The translations under genes were made by a program, and so were the position numbers. DNA of 64,000 nucleotides from an uncultured Flavobacteriaceae bacterium (GTDB lineage Bacteria; Bacteroidota; Bacteroidia; Flavobacteriales; Flavobacteriaceae): positions 124,001 to 188,000 of the forward strand of contig CANLVG010000006.1 in the NCBI GenBank assembly GCA_947494565.1. Direction: 5' to 3'. Positions 9,098 through 19,717 of the stretch are shown here, in pieces. Position 1 is the stretch's first letter; each line of letters opens with the position of its first letter. Below the pieces are notes generated by a model that worked only from the letters and a program-made list of their open reading frames with translations, did not search any database and was not told the DNA's origin.

Positions 9098-11647
9098 ATG
9101 GCAGAAGGAGAAAAATTGATTCCAATTAACATCGAAGATGAAATGAAATCTGCCTACATTGATTATTCAATGTCGGTCATTGTGTCACGTGCTTTACCTG
9201 ATGTCAGGGATGGTCTTAAGCCGGTACACAGAAGGGTGCTTTACGGAATGTACGAATTAGGCGTTCGTAGTACAAGTTCCCACAAGAAATCGGCTCGTAT
9301 CGTTGGGGAGGTCTTAGGAAAGTACCACCCTCATGGAGACACGTCGGTATATGATTCGATGGTGCGTATGGCACAGGAATGGAGTCTGCGCTATATGTTG
9401 GTCGACGGGCAAGGTAACTTTGGGTCTGTAGACGGTGATAGTCCTGCAGCAATGCGTTATACTGAAGCGCGAATGCGGAGAATTGCGGATGACATGTTGG
9501 CGGATATTGATAAAGATACCGTTGACCATCAGCTCAATTTTGATGATTCACTGCAAGAACCGACCGTCTTACCGGCAAGAATCCCCAATTTATTGGTGAA
9601 CGGAGCGTCGGGAATCGCAGTTGGTATGGCGACCAATATGCCACCCCATAACCTGACGGAAGTGGTAGATGGTACGGTGGCCTACATCGACAACAACGAT
9701 ATCGAGATCGATGAGTTGATTACCCATATTAAAGCTCCTGATTTCCCCACCGGTGGAATCATTTATGGATACGATGGCGTAAAGGAGGCCTTCCACACCG
9801 GAAGGGGCCGTGTTGTAATGCGCGCAAAGGCTACTTTTGAAGAGGTACAGGGACGCGAATGTATCATTGTTGATGAGATCCCGTATCAGGTCAACAAGGC
9901 CGATATGATCAAGAAGACGGCCGATTTGATCAACGATAAGAAGATAGAGGGAATCTCAAGTATACGAGACGAGTCCGATCGTAAGGGAATGCGTATCGTA
10001 TATATCTTGAAGCGAGATGCGATCCCTAACATAGTTCTAAATACCCTATACAAGTATACGGCCTTGCAATCTTCGTTCAGTGTGAACAATATCGCACTGG
10101 TGAATGGAAGACCACAGCTATTGAATGTAAAAGAAATGATCCACTATTTTGTGGAGCATCGCCATGATGTGGTGGTAAGGCGCACGACCTATGAATTGAA
10201 AAAAGCGGAAGACCGTGCCCACATCTTAGAAGGACTGATCATTGCTTCCGATAATATAGATGAGGTCATAAAGATTATCAGAGCTTCTTCGAACGCCGAT
10301 GAGGCCCGTGAGAATTTGATGGAGCGTTTCAAGCTTACCGAAATCCAGGCCAAGGCAATCGTAGAAATGAGATTGCGCCAATTGACCGGTCTCGAGCAGG
10401 ACAAGTTAAGAAACGAGTACGATGAGATCATCAAGACCATTGCCGATTTAAAGGACATCTTGGCGAGAAAGGAACGAAGGATGCAGATTATCAAGGATGA
10501 ACTTCTTGAGGTCAAAGATAAATATGGGGATGAAAGACGTTCTGAAATCAATTTTGCTGGTGGTGATTTGAGTATGGAAGATATGATTCCGAATGAACAA
10601 GTGGTGATCACTATTTCACATGCGGGATATATCAAACGAACTCCTTTGACCGAATACAAGACCCAAAACAGGGGAGGAGTAGGCCAAAAAGCCTCATCAA
10701 CTCGTAATGAAGACTTCCTAGAACACTTGTTCGTAGGTACGAATCACCAATACATGTTGTTCTTTACCCAAAAAGGGAAATGCTTCTGGATGCGGGTTTA
10801 TGAAATTCCCGAGGGAAGTAGAACTTCAAAAGGGCGAGCCATCCAAAATTTGATCAATATCGAGAACAATGATAAGGTCAAAGCGTTTATCTGTACCCAA
10901 GACCTTAAAGACGAAGACTATGTCAATAGTCATTACGTAATTATGGCGACCAAAAAAGGAACAGTGAAAAAGACTTCTTTGGAACAGTATTCCAGACCAA
11001 GGCAAAATGGAATCAATGCCATCGGTATCCGTGAAGGAGATGAGCTGTTAGAGGCCAAACTGACCACAGGAACGAGTCAGATTTTCCTAGGACTTAAATC
11101 AGGAAAGGCGATTCGCTTCGAGGAAGGCAAGACACGACCAATGGGCCGTAATGCCTCCGGTGTTAGAGGAATTACTCTAGCGAATGAAAACGATGAGGTA
11201 ATCGGAATGGTTTCGGTTCATAATTTTGAAGATGAACTTTTGGTCGTTTCCGAAAATGGATATGGAAAAAGATCCAGTATCGATGACTACAGAATCACTA
11301 ATCGTGGCGGTAAGGGGGTCAAGACGATTTCCATTACGGAGAAAACAGGTGGTTTGGTAGCTATCAAAAATGTATGTGATTCCGATGACTTGATGATCAT
11401 TAATAAATCAGGGATAGCTATTCGCATGAGCGTTGAAGATCTGCGTGTCATGGGAAGGGCGACCCAAGGGGTAAAGCTCATCAATATCAAGGGAAATGAT
11501 AGCATTGCCGCGGTAGCCAAAGTGATGAAAGATGATGATGAACTAGAAGAGGTGGACATTATGGGTATCGAGGTGACCACTGAAGATGGCACGGCTATTG
11601 ATAATGGAAGTGCGGATGCTACGGAAAACAGCTCCGAAGAAGAATAA
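9098..11647 (+). CDS. gyrA: DNA gyrase subunit A
   Basis: The protein introduces negative supercoils together with GyrB. The N-terminal breakage-reunion domain has the active-site segment AAMRYTEARM and the quinolone-region motif GKYHPHGDTSVYD; the C-terminal beta-pinwheel contains the GyrA-box QNRGGVGQ, which separates it from ParC. The ATG at 9098 (MAEGEKLIP) is chosen over an in-frame TTG six bases earlier because it gives the family's usual start. The Asp/Glu-rich acidic tail is common. It is followed 42 bases later by a TPR gene. Confidence 0.97.
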   Translation: MAEGEKLIPINIEDEMKSAYIDYSMSVIVSRALPDVRDGLKPVHRRVLYGMYELGVRSTSSHKKSARIVGEVLGKYHPHGDTSVYDSMVRMAQEWSLRYMLVDGQGNFGSVDGDSPAAMRYTEARMRRIADDMLADIDKDTVDHQLNFDDSLQEPTVLPARIPNLLVNGASGIAVGMATNMPPHNLTEVVDGTVAYIDNNDIEIDELITHIKAPDFPTGGIIYGYDGVKEAFHTGRGRVVMRAKATFEEVQGRECIIVDEIPYQVNKADMIKKTADLINDKKIEGISSIRDESDRKGMRIVYILKRDAIPNIVLNTLYKYTALQSSFSVNNIALVNGRPQLLNVKEMIHYFVEHRHDVVVRRTTYELKKAEDRAHILEGLIIASDNIDEVIKIIRASSNADEARENLMERFKLTEIQAKAIVEMRLRQLTGLEQDKLRNEYDEIIKTIADLKDILARKERRMQIIKDELLEVKDKYGDERRSEINFAGGDLSMEDMIPNEQVVITISHAGYIKRTPLTEYKTQNRGGVGQKASSTRNEDFLEHLFVGTNHQYMLFFTQKGKCFWMRVYEIPEGSRTSKGRAIQNLINIENNDKVKAFICTQDLKDEDYVNSHYVIMATKKGTVKKTSLEQYSRPRQNGINAIGIREGDELLEAKLTTGTSQIFLGLKSGKAIRFEEGKTRPMGRNASGVRGITLANENDEVIGMVSVHNFEDELLVVSENGYGKRSSIDDYRITNRGGKGVKTISITEKTGGLVAIKNVCDSDDLMIINKSGIAIRMSVEDLRVMGRATQGVKLINIKGNDSIAAVAKVMKDDDELEEVDIMGIEVTTEDGTAIDNGSADATENSSEEE

Positions 11648-11689
11648 AATAATAAACCTTTTAAACTCTAACTTTTAATATATTCGAAG

Positions 11690-12952
11690 ATGAAAACTAA
11701 AATTTTAATACTTGCAACAATGTCATTTGCCATGGTGGCCGTTGCACAGAAGGCTGAACTCAAAACCGCGGAGAAGGCGGTCAAGAGTGGCGATATGGCT
11801 ACTGCAAAGACGGCGCTTGACGGTATTTCCGGAATGGTTGACGGAGCGGATCAAAAATATCAAGCGCAATACCACTACCTCAGGGGGCAAGCTTATGCAG
11901 ATCTCGGAAAAAAGGGAGATAACGCTGCTTTCACAGAAGCCGCTGAGTCTTTCAAAAAAGTCGTTGAGGTCGAAGAGCAGATGGGGAAATCCAAATATTC
12001 AGGAGAGACCAAGCAACGGATAGCGGCCCTGACCGCCGATATGGTGAATTCCGCAGTTGAGGACAACGGTAAAAAGAACTTTAAAGAGGCCGCCGAAAAA
12101 CTATACATGGCGTATAAATTAAGTCCTCAAGATACTTCTTACCTGTACTATGCCGCAAGTAGTGCGGTAAATGGTCAACATTTTGAAGAGGCCCTTACGT
12201 ATTACGATGAACTTAAAACTATTGGATATGACGGTAGTGGGATAGTTTATAAGGCGACCAACAATGAAACAGGAGAGGTTGAAACAATGGACAAGGTACA
12301 GCGCGACCTTATGGTGAAATCAGGAACATTTAAGGATCCAATTGATGAGAAAACACCATCAAAAACCGCTGAAATCGTCAAAAATACAGCGCTGATATAC
12401 ACGCAATTGGGTCAAGATGAAAAAGCCTTGGAAGCGTATAAAACCGCAAGGGCCAATGATCCTAAAGATGTGAACTTAATCTTGAACGAGGCTAATCTTC
12501 ATTATAAGATGGGCGACAAGGAAAAGTTCAAGGAATTAATGTCCGAAGCGGCTTCCGTTGCGCCTGATAATCCAGATTTGCACTACAACATTGGGGTAAT
12601 CAATATGGAACAAGGAAATATCGAAGAAGCTCGTGCATCGTACAAAAAGGCTCTTGAAGTTAATCCGAACTATACGAACGCTCAACTTAACCTTTCCACA
12701 ACCTATGTGAACGAAGGTAACGGACTCATCGATGAGATGAACTCTTTGGGCAATTCACGCGCGGATATCGCCAGATACGATGAGCTTAAGAAGAAAAAAG
12801 ATGATCTGTTTATGGAAGGTGCCCAGGTACTTGAAGATGCATTGAAGGAGAACCCAGATAATCAAGGGATATTGACCCAATTGAAGAATATCTACGGGGC
12901 CATGGGAGATAATGAGAATTTCATGAGACTTAAAAAGTTATTGGGTGAATAG
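11690..12952 (+). CDS. Secreted tetratricopeptide-repeat protein
   Basis: This 420-residue protein starts with a signal peptide (MKTKILILATMSFAMVAVAQ) and consists largely of TPR helices, for example in residues 95-200 and 230-330 (LHYNIGVINMEQGNIEEARA, then NYTNAQLNL). TPR proteins act as scaffolds for protein contacts; periplasmic location is predicted. It follows gyrA closely and is followed by a strong terminator, an arrangement I have seen described for flavobacteria, but no specific role can be assigned. Confidence 0.85.
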   Translation: MKTKILILATMSFAMVAVAQKAELKTAEKAVKSGDMATAKTALDGISGMVDGADQKYQAQYHYLRGQAYADLGKKGDNAAFTEAAESFKKVVEVEEQMGKSKYSGETKQRIAALTADMVNSAVEDNGKKNFKEAAEKLYMAYKLSPQDTSYLYYAASSAVNGQHFEEALTYYDELKTIGYDGSGIVYKATNNETGEVETMDKVQRDLMVKSGTFKDPIDEKTPSKTAEIVKNTALIYTQLGQDEKALEAYKTARANDPKDVNLILNEANLHYKMGDKEKFKELMSEAASVAPDNPDLHYNIGVINMEQGNIEEARASYKKALEVNPNYTNAQLNLSTTYVNEGNGLIDEMNSLGNSRADIARYDELKKKKDDLFMEGAQVLEDALKENPDNQGILTQLKNIYGAMGDNENFMRLKKLLGE

Positions 12953-12978
12953 TAAAAGAACCCAAAAATGATTCTTTA

Positions 12979-13010
12979 AGAGGCCCTACTTCGAAGTGGG
13001 GCCTTTTTTT
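12979..13010. terminator. Terminator after the TPR gene
   Basis: AGGCCC, ACTTCGAAGT and GGGCCT form a long hairpin followed by a run of seven T on the forward strand. Confidence 0.85.
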
Positions 13011-13761
13011 ATATGATTTTTTTGATGACCCGAAGTGTATGGGTATATCGGTTGGCTTCGGTATTAAAAATTCCGGTGTGGTCTATTCGATCGATTCTGA
13101 CCTTTCCGTGGCAATGGATGATGTAGTTGTTTTCCATGACGATGCCCACATGATCGATAACCCCTTCTTTAGTATCAAAAAATGCAAGATCTCCAGGTTC
13201 GCTTTCCTCAATAAAGCTCAGTGCTTCGCCTTGGCCAGATTGCGCCAATGCTGTTCGTTTTAATCGATACCCATTGACTTTGTAGGTCATTTGGGTAAAA
13301 CCTGAACTGTCTAGGCCAAATGGAGTGCGCCCGCCCCAGAGAAATGGGGCGTTTAGATATAATAATGCCGTTTGTATCAAACTTGATTTATCTTGCTCGT
13401 TTTCAAAATAGCTTCCTTCAAATCGATGGCCCAGAATGTCCGCCGTGTGTACCGATGACCCTAATACAAGAGGATGCAAGACACTTTCTTTTGAGGTTAC
13501 AAAGGAAATCAGGTCGGCCGCATATTTCCTTTTTTCCTTGGCTTCTATGGCATCGTAGTCATTTTGGGTCATGTGAACTAGTTGGTTGTTTGGTACCCAA
13601 CCTTCACATTGGTCAAAAGCTAACCTTATTTTGCTCCAAGTCTTTCTAGACTCAATGACTTTAAAATGTTCACCATAGAGTATTTGGGATACCATTTCAC
13701 CGGTATCATCTGCAATAGATCGAACCGGAACAACGCTAAGGTGACAAATACCGTACTGCAT
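13009..13761 (-). CDS. NlpC/P60-family protein with SH3 domain, catalytic Cys replaced by Ser
   Basis: This 250-residue protein has an N-terminal bacterial SH3-like region (about 1-65, with EGWVPNNQL) and a C-terminal NlpC/P60 domain (about 125-240). Family members cut peptide bonds in peptidoglycan using a Cys in the motif D-C-S-G. Here the motif reads FGLDSSGFTQM: residue 152 is Ser (codon AGT at 13308-13306), one base from the usual Cys TGT. The His region DHVGIVMENNYIIHCHG is kept. It may be an inactive binding protein or use Ser; no signal peptide is evident. Confidence 0.85.
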   Translation of the reverse strand: MQYGICHLSVVPVRSIADDTGEMVSQILYGEHFKVIESRKTWSKIRLAFDQCEGWVPNNQLVHMTQNDYDAIEAKEKRKYAADLISFVTSKESVLHPLVLGSSVHTADILGHRFEGSYFENEQDKSSLIQTALLYLNAPFLWGGRTPFGLDSSGFTQMTYKVNGYRLKRTALAQSGQGEALSFIEESEPGDLAFFDTKEGVIDHVGIVMENNYIIHCHGKVRIDRIDHTGIFNTEANRYTHTLRVIKKII

Positions 13762-13784
13762 GAATGTTACGACCTAGTTCAGAA

Positions 13785-14960
13785 TTAACCCCTTTCGATT
13801 ACTATGGCCGAAGCACCTCCACCACCATTACAGATAGCAGCTGCCCCGAGTTTTGATTTCCTTTGTTCTAGGGTGTGAAGTAGGGTCACGAGAATTCGGG
13901 CACCGGAACAACCTAAAGGGTGTCCTAAGGAGACCGCACCTCCATTAACATTGACATTCTGGTCCGTCAGTCCTAATAATTTCATATTGGCCAGTCCAAC
14001 CACGGAAAATGCCTCATTAAACTCGAAGAAATCCACGTCATCAATAGTGATACCTGCCTTTGAGAGAGCTTTAGGTAATGCTTTTGCCGGGGCCGTCGTG
14101 AACCATTTTGGTTCTTGAGCCGCATCGGCATATCCTTTTATTTTCGCAAGTACTTGCAAGTTCAGTTCTTTCGCTTTTTCCGCACTCATCAATACGAGAG
14201 CGGCAGCTCCGTCATTAATAGTAGACGCGTTGGCGGCGGTCACTGTTCCGCCCTTTGAAAAAGCGGCCCTAAGGGCAGGTATTTTTTCGAGTTTCACATT
14301 TCTAAATTCCTCATCTTCAGATACTAAAATTGGCTCACCTCTCCGTTGAGGTACCTCTACCGGAACCACTTCGTTCGTAAAACGGCCATGTTCCCATGCG
14401 TCTGCCGATCTTTGATACGATTGTATTGCAAATGCATCTTGATCTTCTCGACTAAAATTATGTTTTTCCGCACATGCATCGGCGCAAACACCCATTGCAT
14501 TTTGATCATACACATCCACGAGTCCATCTTTCTGCATTCCGTCGATCAAGGAGGTAGGCCCGAATTTTTGGCCGGATCTCATATGTACATAATGCGGAAT
14601 GAGACTCATATTTTCCATACCACCGGCAACAGCTATTTCTATATCGCCCAAGGCAATTGCTTGTGCAGCCTGCATGACGGCTTTCATACCCGAGGCGCAA
14701 ACCTTATTCACCGTAGTACAGGGAACACGATCAGGAATGCCCGCAAACAGAGCCGCCTGGCGTGCCGGAGCTTGTCCGGTACCGGCTTGAACGACATTGC
14801 CCATTAAAACTTCATCGACGCGATTAGGGTCGAGTGCTATTTTTTCCAAAGCACCTTTTATGGCAATGGCTCCTAGCTTAGGAGCGGGTATGCTTGAAAG
14901 TTTACCCATGAAACTGCCGATTGGCGTCCGTACTGCGGAAACAATGACTACATCTTTCAT
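13785..14960 (-). CDS. Acetyl-CoA C-acyltransferase (thiolase)
   Basis: The 391-residue protein is a thiolase that condenses or cleaves acyl-CoA with acetyl-CoA. The nucleophilic Cys is in NKVCASGMKAV (near residue 90), the NEAFSVVGL segment supplies the His loop, and CNGGGGASA near the C terminus holds the second catalytic Cys. Length fits the acetyl-CoA acetyltransferase group. It lies 23 bases upstream of the NlpC/P60-like gene on the same strand and may be cotranscribed. Substrate chain length cannot be read from sequence. Confidence 0.93.
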   Translation of the reverse strand: MKDVVIVSAVRTPIGSFMGKLSSIPAPKLGAIAIKGALEKIALDPNRVDEVLMGNVVQAGTGQAPARQAALFAGIPDRVPCTTVNKVCASGMKAVMQAAQAIALGDIEIAVAGGMENMSLIPHYVHMRSGQKFGPTSLIDGMQKDGLVDVYDQNAMGVCADACAEKHNFSREDQDAFAIQSYQRSADAWEHGRFTNEVVPVEVPQRRGEPILVSEDEEFRNVKLEKIPALRAAFSKGGTVTAANASTINDGAAALVLMSAEKAKELNLQVLAKIKGYADAAQEPKWFTTAPAKALPKALSKAGITIDDVDFFEFNEAFSVVGLANMKLLGLTDQNVNVNGGAVSLGHPLGCSGARILVTLLHTLEQRKSKLGAAAICNGGGGASAIVIERG

Positions 14961-15166
14961 ATGAACAATTTATTCAGTCTTATTTTGCGAAATTACTAAA
15001 TTAAGTGGGTTAATCTAAAATCAAGTTACCTATTGGCCAATTGGGTTACATCGCTTGAAAACCAATAGGTTGAATGGTTTTTTATGGAATGTAGGTCTAA
15101 ATTGGATGACTTACGAACTTCTTTTACGGGTATATTTTTCTATTTTTGATATCTGACGTCTTTTCA

Positions 15167-17215
15167 ATGCGAAAATCCCTAGACAACCTTTACAAAAACC
15201 AATCACTGATTTACAAGTATGTACTCTATGCTGTCAGTGTATTCGGAATCGTGTTTTTTTTTCCAAAAGGAGGGAAGTTCAAATATGAATTTCAAAAGGG
15301 AAAACCTTGGCAATATGAGAATCTCTATGCTCCGTTTGACTTTTCGGTATCCAAGACTGCGGAAGAAATCCAAAATGAGCAGAAACTCGTTAAGAGTAGG
15401 CAAATAGACTATTTTACTGTAGATACCTCGGTTTTAGATCAGGCAAAAGAACAGTATGAGGCTAATTTCCCCACTGTTTTTACAACTGAAAATTACAACG
15501 AAAATCAACTGCCTACTTTAAAGCAAGCAGGTAGAAAGATTATAAATGAACTCTATGCCAAGGGGGTGATTGAATCCATTTCGGATAAGAACCCTGATGA
15601 CCCTATCTATCTGGTTGTCAATAACCTTCAAAAAGCGACCGTATTCAGGGAGTTGTATGCATTGGATAGGCTTGATAAGGCAATACGGGACATGTTGCGG
15701 GAGAATGGACTCGGTATGTTCGCGCGTCAATTTCAGCAATTACTGGGTGGGTTTATCAGGGCTAATGTTACCTATGACCAAAGTCTTTCCGAAAAAGCAT
15801 TGGAGGGTGAAATAGCCAAAATTTCGCATACCAGGGGAACAATCGATGAGGGAAAATTGATTATTGCCAAAGGGGAAGTAGTCGAGGCCGAAAACTTCAA
15901 GATCTTGAATTCGTTACGTGAGGAGTACGAATCCGAACTTTGGGCGGCCAGCAACTATTATTTTATACTGTTCGGCTATACCGTTTTGGTAGCTTTAGTG
16001 CTGATGATGCTTCTTTTCTTTCTGAAGAAGTACCGGCCCGAGATCTATCAGAACAACACGAAGGTGACCTTCATTTTTTTCAACATACTACTGATGGTCT
16101 TTGTCACCACCATGATGGTCAAATACAATGAGATGTACGTATTTGTAGTACCACTTTGCATACTGCCATTGGTGTTGAAAACCTTTTTTGATGCGCGTCT
16201 GGGGCTTTTTGTACATGTGCTTACCGTGTTGATATTGGGTTTTGTAGTACCCAATAGCTTCGAATATATTTTCTTGCAGATCAGTGCTGGTATTGTTACC
16301 ATTCTCACTATTTCAGAATTATACAAGCGCGCGAATCTTTTCATTTCGGTCGGGCAGATTACCTTGATCTATATCATCGGATACTTGGCCTTTCATATCA
16401 TCCATGAAGGAAATTTAGAAAATATCGTGTGGTTCACCCTTGGGCTGTTTCTACTCAATGGTATGATCACTCTTTTTGTTCAGCCGCTCATCTATATCTA
16501 CGAGAAGGTGTTCGGCCTAGTGTCCGATGTTTCACTTTTGGAACTCTCAGATACCAATTCTAGATTATTGAAGGAACTATCGAACAAGGCGCCGGGTACG
16601 TTCCACCATTCACTCCAAGTGGCCAATTTGGCCGAAGCTGCAGCGAATGAAGTGGGCGCGAATTCAATGTTGGTGCGTGTTGGTGCGCTCTATCATGATA
16701 TTGGTAAAATGTTGAATCCGACTTATTTTACGGAAAATCAGATTACCAATGTAAATCCGCATGATGAGCTATCGGCAAAAGACAGCGCTAAGATTATTAT
16801 CGATCACGTGATTGGTGGAATTGAACTGGCACGTAAAAATGGTATACCTGATCGTGTAATCGACTTTATTCGATCACATCACGGAACTACCCTGGTCTAC
16901 TATTTCTTTAAAAAGCAACAGGAACTCGATGGTGAAGCCAATGAAGATGATTTTAGATATCCTGGCCCCATTCCATTTTCTAAGGAAACCGCGATTCTAA
17001 TGATGGCCGATTCGGTAGAGGCAGCCTCTAAGAGTTTAAAGAACCCAACCTTTCTTATAATCGATGCCTTTGTAAATAAGATTATCGCCGGGCAAATGTC
17101 GGCGAACCAATTTGTGAATGCCGATATCACTTTTAAGGAAATAGAGGTCATCAAAAAAATCTTCAAGCAAAAACTGACTAATATTTATCATCTTAGAGTA
17201 GAGTATCCTGAATAG
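15167..17215 (+). CDS. 7TM-HD family phosphohydrolase (PgpH-like)
   Basis: The protein of 682 residues has an N-terminal membrane segment, an extracytoplasmic 7TMR-HDED domain (to about residue 260), a seven-helix membrane domain (about 265-470) and a cytosolic HD domain with HHSLQVANLAEAAA, LYHDIGKM and IRSHHGTTLVYYF. In Listeria and other bacteria this architecture (PgpH) hydrolyses cyclic di-AMP. I chose the ATG at 15167 (MRKSLDNLY) rather than an upstream in-frame TTG. It lies divergent from the thiolase gene. Confidence 0.9.
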   Translation: MRKSLDNLYKNQSLIYKYVLYAVSVFGIVFFFPKGGKFKYEFQKGKPWQYENLYAPFDFSVSKTAEEIQNEQKLVKSRQIDYFTVDTSVLDQAKEQYEANFPTVFTTENYNENQLPTLKQAGRKIINELYAKGVIESISDKNPDDPIYLVVNNLQKATVFRELYALDRLDKAIRDMLRENGLGMFARQFQQLLGGFIRANVTYDQSLSEKALEGEIAKISHTRGTIDEGKLIIAKGEVVEAENFKILNSLREEYESELWAASNYYFILFGYTVLVALVLMMLLFFLKKYRPEIYQNNTKVTFIFFNILLMVFVTTMMVKYNEMYVFVVPLCILPLVLKTFFDARLGLFVHVLTVLILGFVVPNSFEYIFLQISAGIVTILTISELYKRANLFISVGQITLIYIIGYLAFHIIHEGNLENIVWFTLGLFLLNGMITLFVQPLIYIYEKVFGLVSDVSLLELSDTNSRLLKELSNKAPGTFHHSLQVANLAEAAANEVGANSMLVRVGALYHDIGKMLNPTYFTENQITNVNPHDELSAKDSAKIIIDHVIGGIELARKNGIPDRVIDFIRSHHGTTLVYYFFKKQQELDGEANEDDFRYPGPIPFSKETAILMMADSVEAASKSLKNPTFLIIDAFVNKIIAGQMSANQFVNADITFKEIEVIKKIFKQKLTNIYHLRVEYPE

Positions 17216-17282
17216 ATAGTGAGCCGTGTGAAACGGAATGATTTTTGTGGCATTTTACTAATCAAAAAATAGCGATACGATT

Positions 17283-19619
17283 ATGAAAATACTGCCTTCT
17301 ATTTTGCTTTTTGTTTCCCTTTTTCAATGTCACTACGCTACTGCACAAGGAGATTCTTTCAAAGAATTCATAAGTGGAGATTTTACAAAGACGCTACCTC
17401 AGGATAATAGCCTTCGTGATTCCTTATTGGAATGGCAAGAGCGAATCGCGATCCAATTGGATAAGAAAGCGGTGATGCCTAAAGATTTACTTTTTTTTAA
17501 AGCTTATGTTCTCACAGGACCCAAACAACTGAGAGTAAGTGCCAGTGACGTTCTTAAAGTCGAATTATTGGATGGGAAAGGTAAATTGATTAAAAGTCAA
17601 AACCATAAGATCCTAAGCGGTCAAACCCATGGTTCATTCGAAATACCCAAAAAACTAAAACAGGGTACGTACTTTTTTAGGGCATATACCCAATGGATGC
17701 TAAATTATGGTGCCGAACAAATTGCACTTCAAAAAATTCAAGTAGGTGATTTCGATAGAAGTTCGACTGTGGATAAAATTCAATTTTATCCCGAGGGAGG
17801 TGCGTTAGTCGCTGGTTTGGAGAATAAATTGATTATAAGAATCGATGGAAATAGATTAGGTAATGTTCAGATTGTCGATGTACAAGATCAAAGTGTTTCA
17901 AATGTGGTGAGGTATGGTGAGAATATATTCTCCGTACTTTTCAAACCTGAGAAGGAGAATCGGTATTTTCTCAAATTCAATAATGGTCTAAAGTATCCAC
18001 TACCACCCATTCAAGATTCGGGCTACACGTTACAGGTCAATACTATTGAAGAGGATGTTTTTGATTTGCGTATTCTGGCGAGCCCTAAGTTTCAGAATGA
18101 AATACTTCATGTTATTGGGGAGTCTAAGGGTATAAGGTATTTAAATGCCGAAGTTGATTTTAAAGATGATTCGAGCATTGATTTTCAAATACCTAAAAAA
18201 GGATTGCCGCTTGGGCTATTTGAGTTGTCTTTACGTAATGAGGGTGGTGAGGTATTGGCGAAAAGAAAGTTACAGATTGGCGAGTCCCAGTTACGGATAG
18301 CACTAGAACCGATCGACAAAGAACTGTCTAAAGGGATAAAATCGTTTGCGATTAAAGTGACAGATAGGGAGGGCAAGCCCGTTGCTGCCGAGTTGAGTGT
18401 TAGTTTCAAGGAGCATGAGAATACTTTGGAACCTTTTGATGGAGAAGCCCTGTCCGGTTATTCTGGTATTAGTAGGAAAGAGAGGTTTACAAATGATCTG
18501 TTGTTGCGTACCCATCAGCTGCCTGTCAATTCTGGAACAAATAGCACCGAGGACTTCCCGGATAAAATATACCATGATTTTCAAAATGGATTGGAGTTTT
18601 ATGGGCAGGCATATGATTTGAATAACAAATTGATTGCCAATACTGCGGTGCAAATACTTATTAAGACGGAAGAAGGTAACATTGTAAAAGAGGTCCGAAC
18701 AGATTCTAATGGAATGCTCAAGTTATTTGGGCTTCAGTTAGAAGGAGCTGCGACGATGGTTTTTAGAAGGGTGGCTGAGGATACCAAATCAAAACTGATA
18801 CGCGTACATACGTACACGTATGAAATACCACCATTGAAAGTACCTTCTAATGAAAACAATATAAGTGCCCTTAACTTGAGGAAATCGCGGCCCGAAGTTC
18901 TAAAAACACCTGAAAAAAAGCGAGCCTCTTTAGCACAAGAGGAGGGCGTCATTATGTTGGATGGGGTAACCTTGGTAGAAGAAAAAGCAAGAAAAATGTC
19001 TGCTCAGTCGGTATACGGTATTGAGCCCACCAGACAAGTATATCAAGATTTGGAAAACCCGAGGACGATTCCTCAATTGTTTCTAGGTATTCCCGGTTTT
19101 CAAGTTAGCGGTATGGGCGGTTTGAATCCAACCCTTGTAATACCGAAATCCGTAGGTATTGGCCCCGTACTTTGGGTGGTTGACGGTTTTCCACTCGACC
19201 AAGAAACCAGTTCGTTACGTGAGGTAATGAATTTGCTTAGTTATATCGATATTGAGCGTATTGATTTTTTGTCAGGGCCAAGCGCCGCTATATACGGATC
19301 AAGGGCTTCTGGCGGTGTAATTTCCATAAACACAAGATCAGGTGATACTGAAGAATATTATGCAAGAAAGGATGGCCAAACCATTTTTCAGGGATTCCAC
19401 AACTCGGTCGATTTTACAGCATATCAAGAATCGCGTAAAGTGAATAAAAGAAGAGAGAAACTCCCACAAACGCTCTATTGGAATCCTTCTTTGAAAACCG
19501 ATGAAAATGGGGAAGCGATTATCAAAGTAAAGCTTCCATCCGAGGCGCTGAAAATCAAGTTTGAAGCACTTATCTTAACCCCGGAGGGTAGAAGGGGAAG
19601 GGTCGTTCAATCCTTCTAA
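17283..19619 (+). CDS. Outer-membrane-associated TonB-plug/MG2-like protein
   Basis: This 778-residue protein has a signal peptide (MKILPSILLFVSLFQCHYATAQ), a beta-rich region resembling macroglobulin MG2 domains (about 30-350) and, near residues 600-690, a TonB-dependent-receptor plug-like segment ending IYGSRASGGVISINT. It lacks the transmembrane barrel that a true receptor needs, and ends with a DENGEAIIKVKLPSEALKI beta segment. Such barrel-less plug proteins are common in Bacteroidota but their role is unknown. It starts 67 bases after the 7TM-HD gene. Confidence 0.75.
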   Translation: MKILPSILLFVSLFQCHYATAQGDSFKEFISGDFTKTLPQDNSLRDSLLEWQERIAIQLDKKAVMPKDLLFFKAYVLTGPKQLRVSASDVLKVELLDGKGKLIKSQNHKILSGQTHGSFEIPKKLKQGTYFFRAYTQWMLNYGAEQIALQKIQVGDFDRSSTVDKIQFYPEGGALVAGLENKLIIRIDGNRLGNVQIVDVQDQSVSNVVRYGENIFSVLFKPEKENRYFLKFNNGLKYPLPPIQDSGYTLQVNTIEEDVFDLRILASPKFQNEILHVIGESKGIRYLNAEVDFKDDSSIDFQIPKKGLPLGLFELSLRNEGGEVLAKRKLQIGESQLRIALEPIDKELSKGIKSFAIKVTDREGKPVAAELSVSFKEHENTLEPFDGEALSGYSGISRKERFTNDLLLRTHQLPVNSGTNSTEDFPDKIYHDFQNGLEFYGQAYDLNNKLIANTAVQILIKTEEGNIVKEVRTDSNGMLKLFGLQLEGAATMVFRRVAEDTKSKLIRVHTYTYEIPPLKVPSNENNISALNLRKSRPEVLKTPEKKRASLAQEEGVIMLDGVTLVEEKARKMSAQSVYGIEPTRQVYQDLENPRTIPQLFLGIPGFQVSGMGGLNPTLVIPKSVGIGPVLWVVDGFPLDQETSSLREVMNLLSYIDIERIDFLSGPSAAIYGSRASGGVISINTRSGDTEEYYARKDGQTIFQGFHNSVDFTAYQESRKVNKRREKLPQTLYWNPSLKTDENGEAIIKVKLPSEALKIKFEALILTPEGRRGRVVQSF

Positions 19620-19717
19620 AATTACATCACATAAAATAATCAAAAAAGTTGCTAAGTAATTCTTGAAACAGTACATTTGCATCCGCATTTTGTGCGATAG
19701 TTCATTGAGAAAATAAA

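Noticed and set aside
9300-9460. Quinolone-resistance mutation in gyrA (Thr at the E. coli Ser83 position)
   Set aside because: Thr at this site is normal in several flavobacteria, so it is not evidence of resistance.
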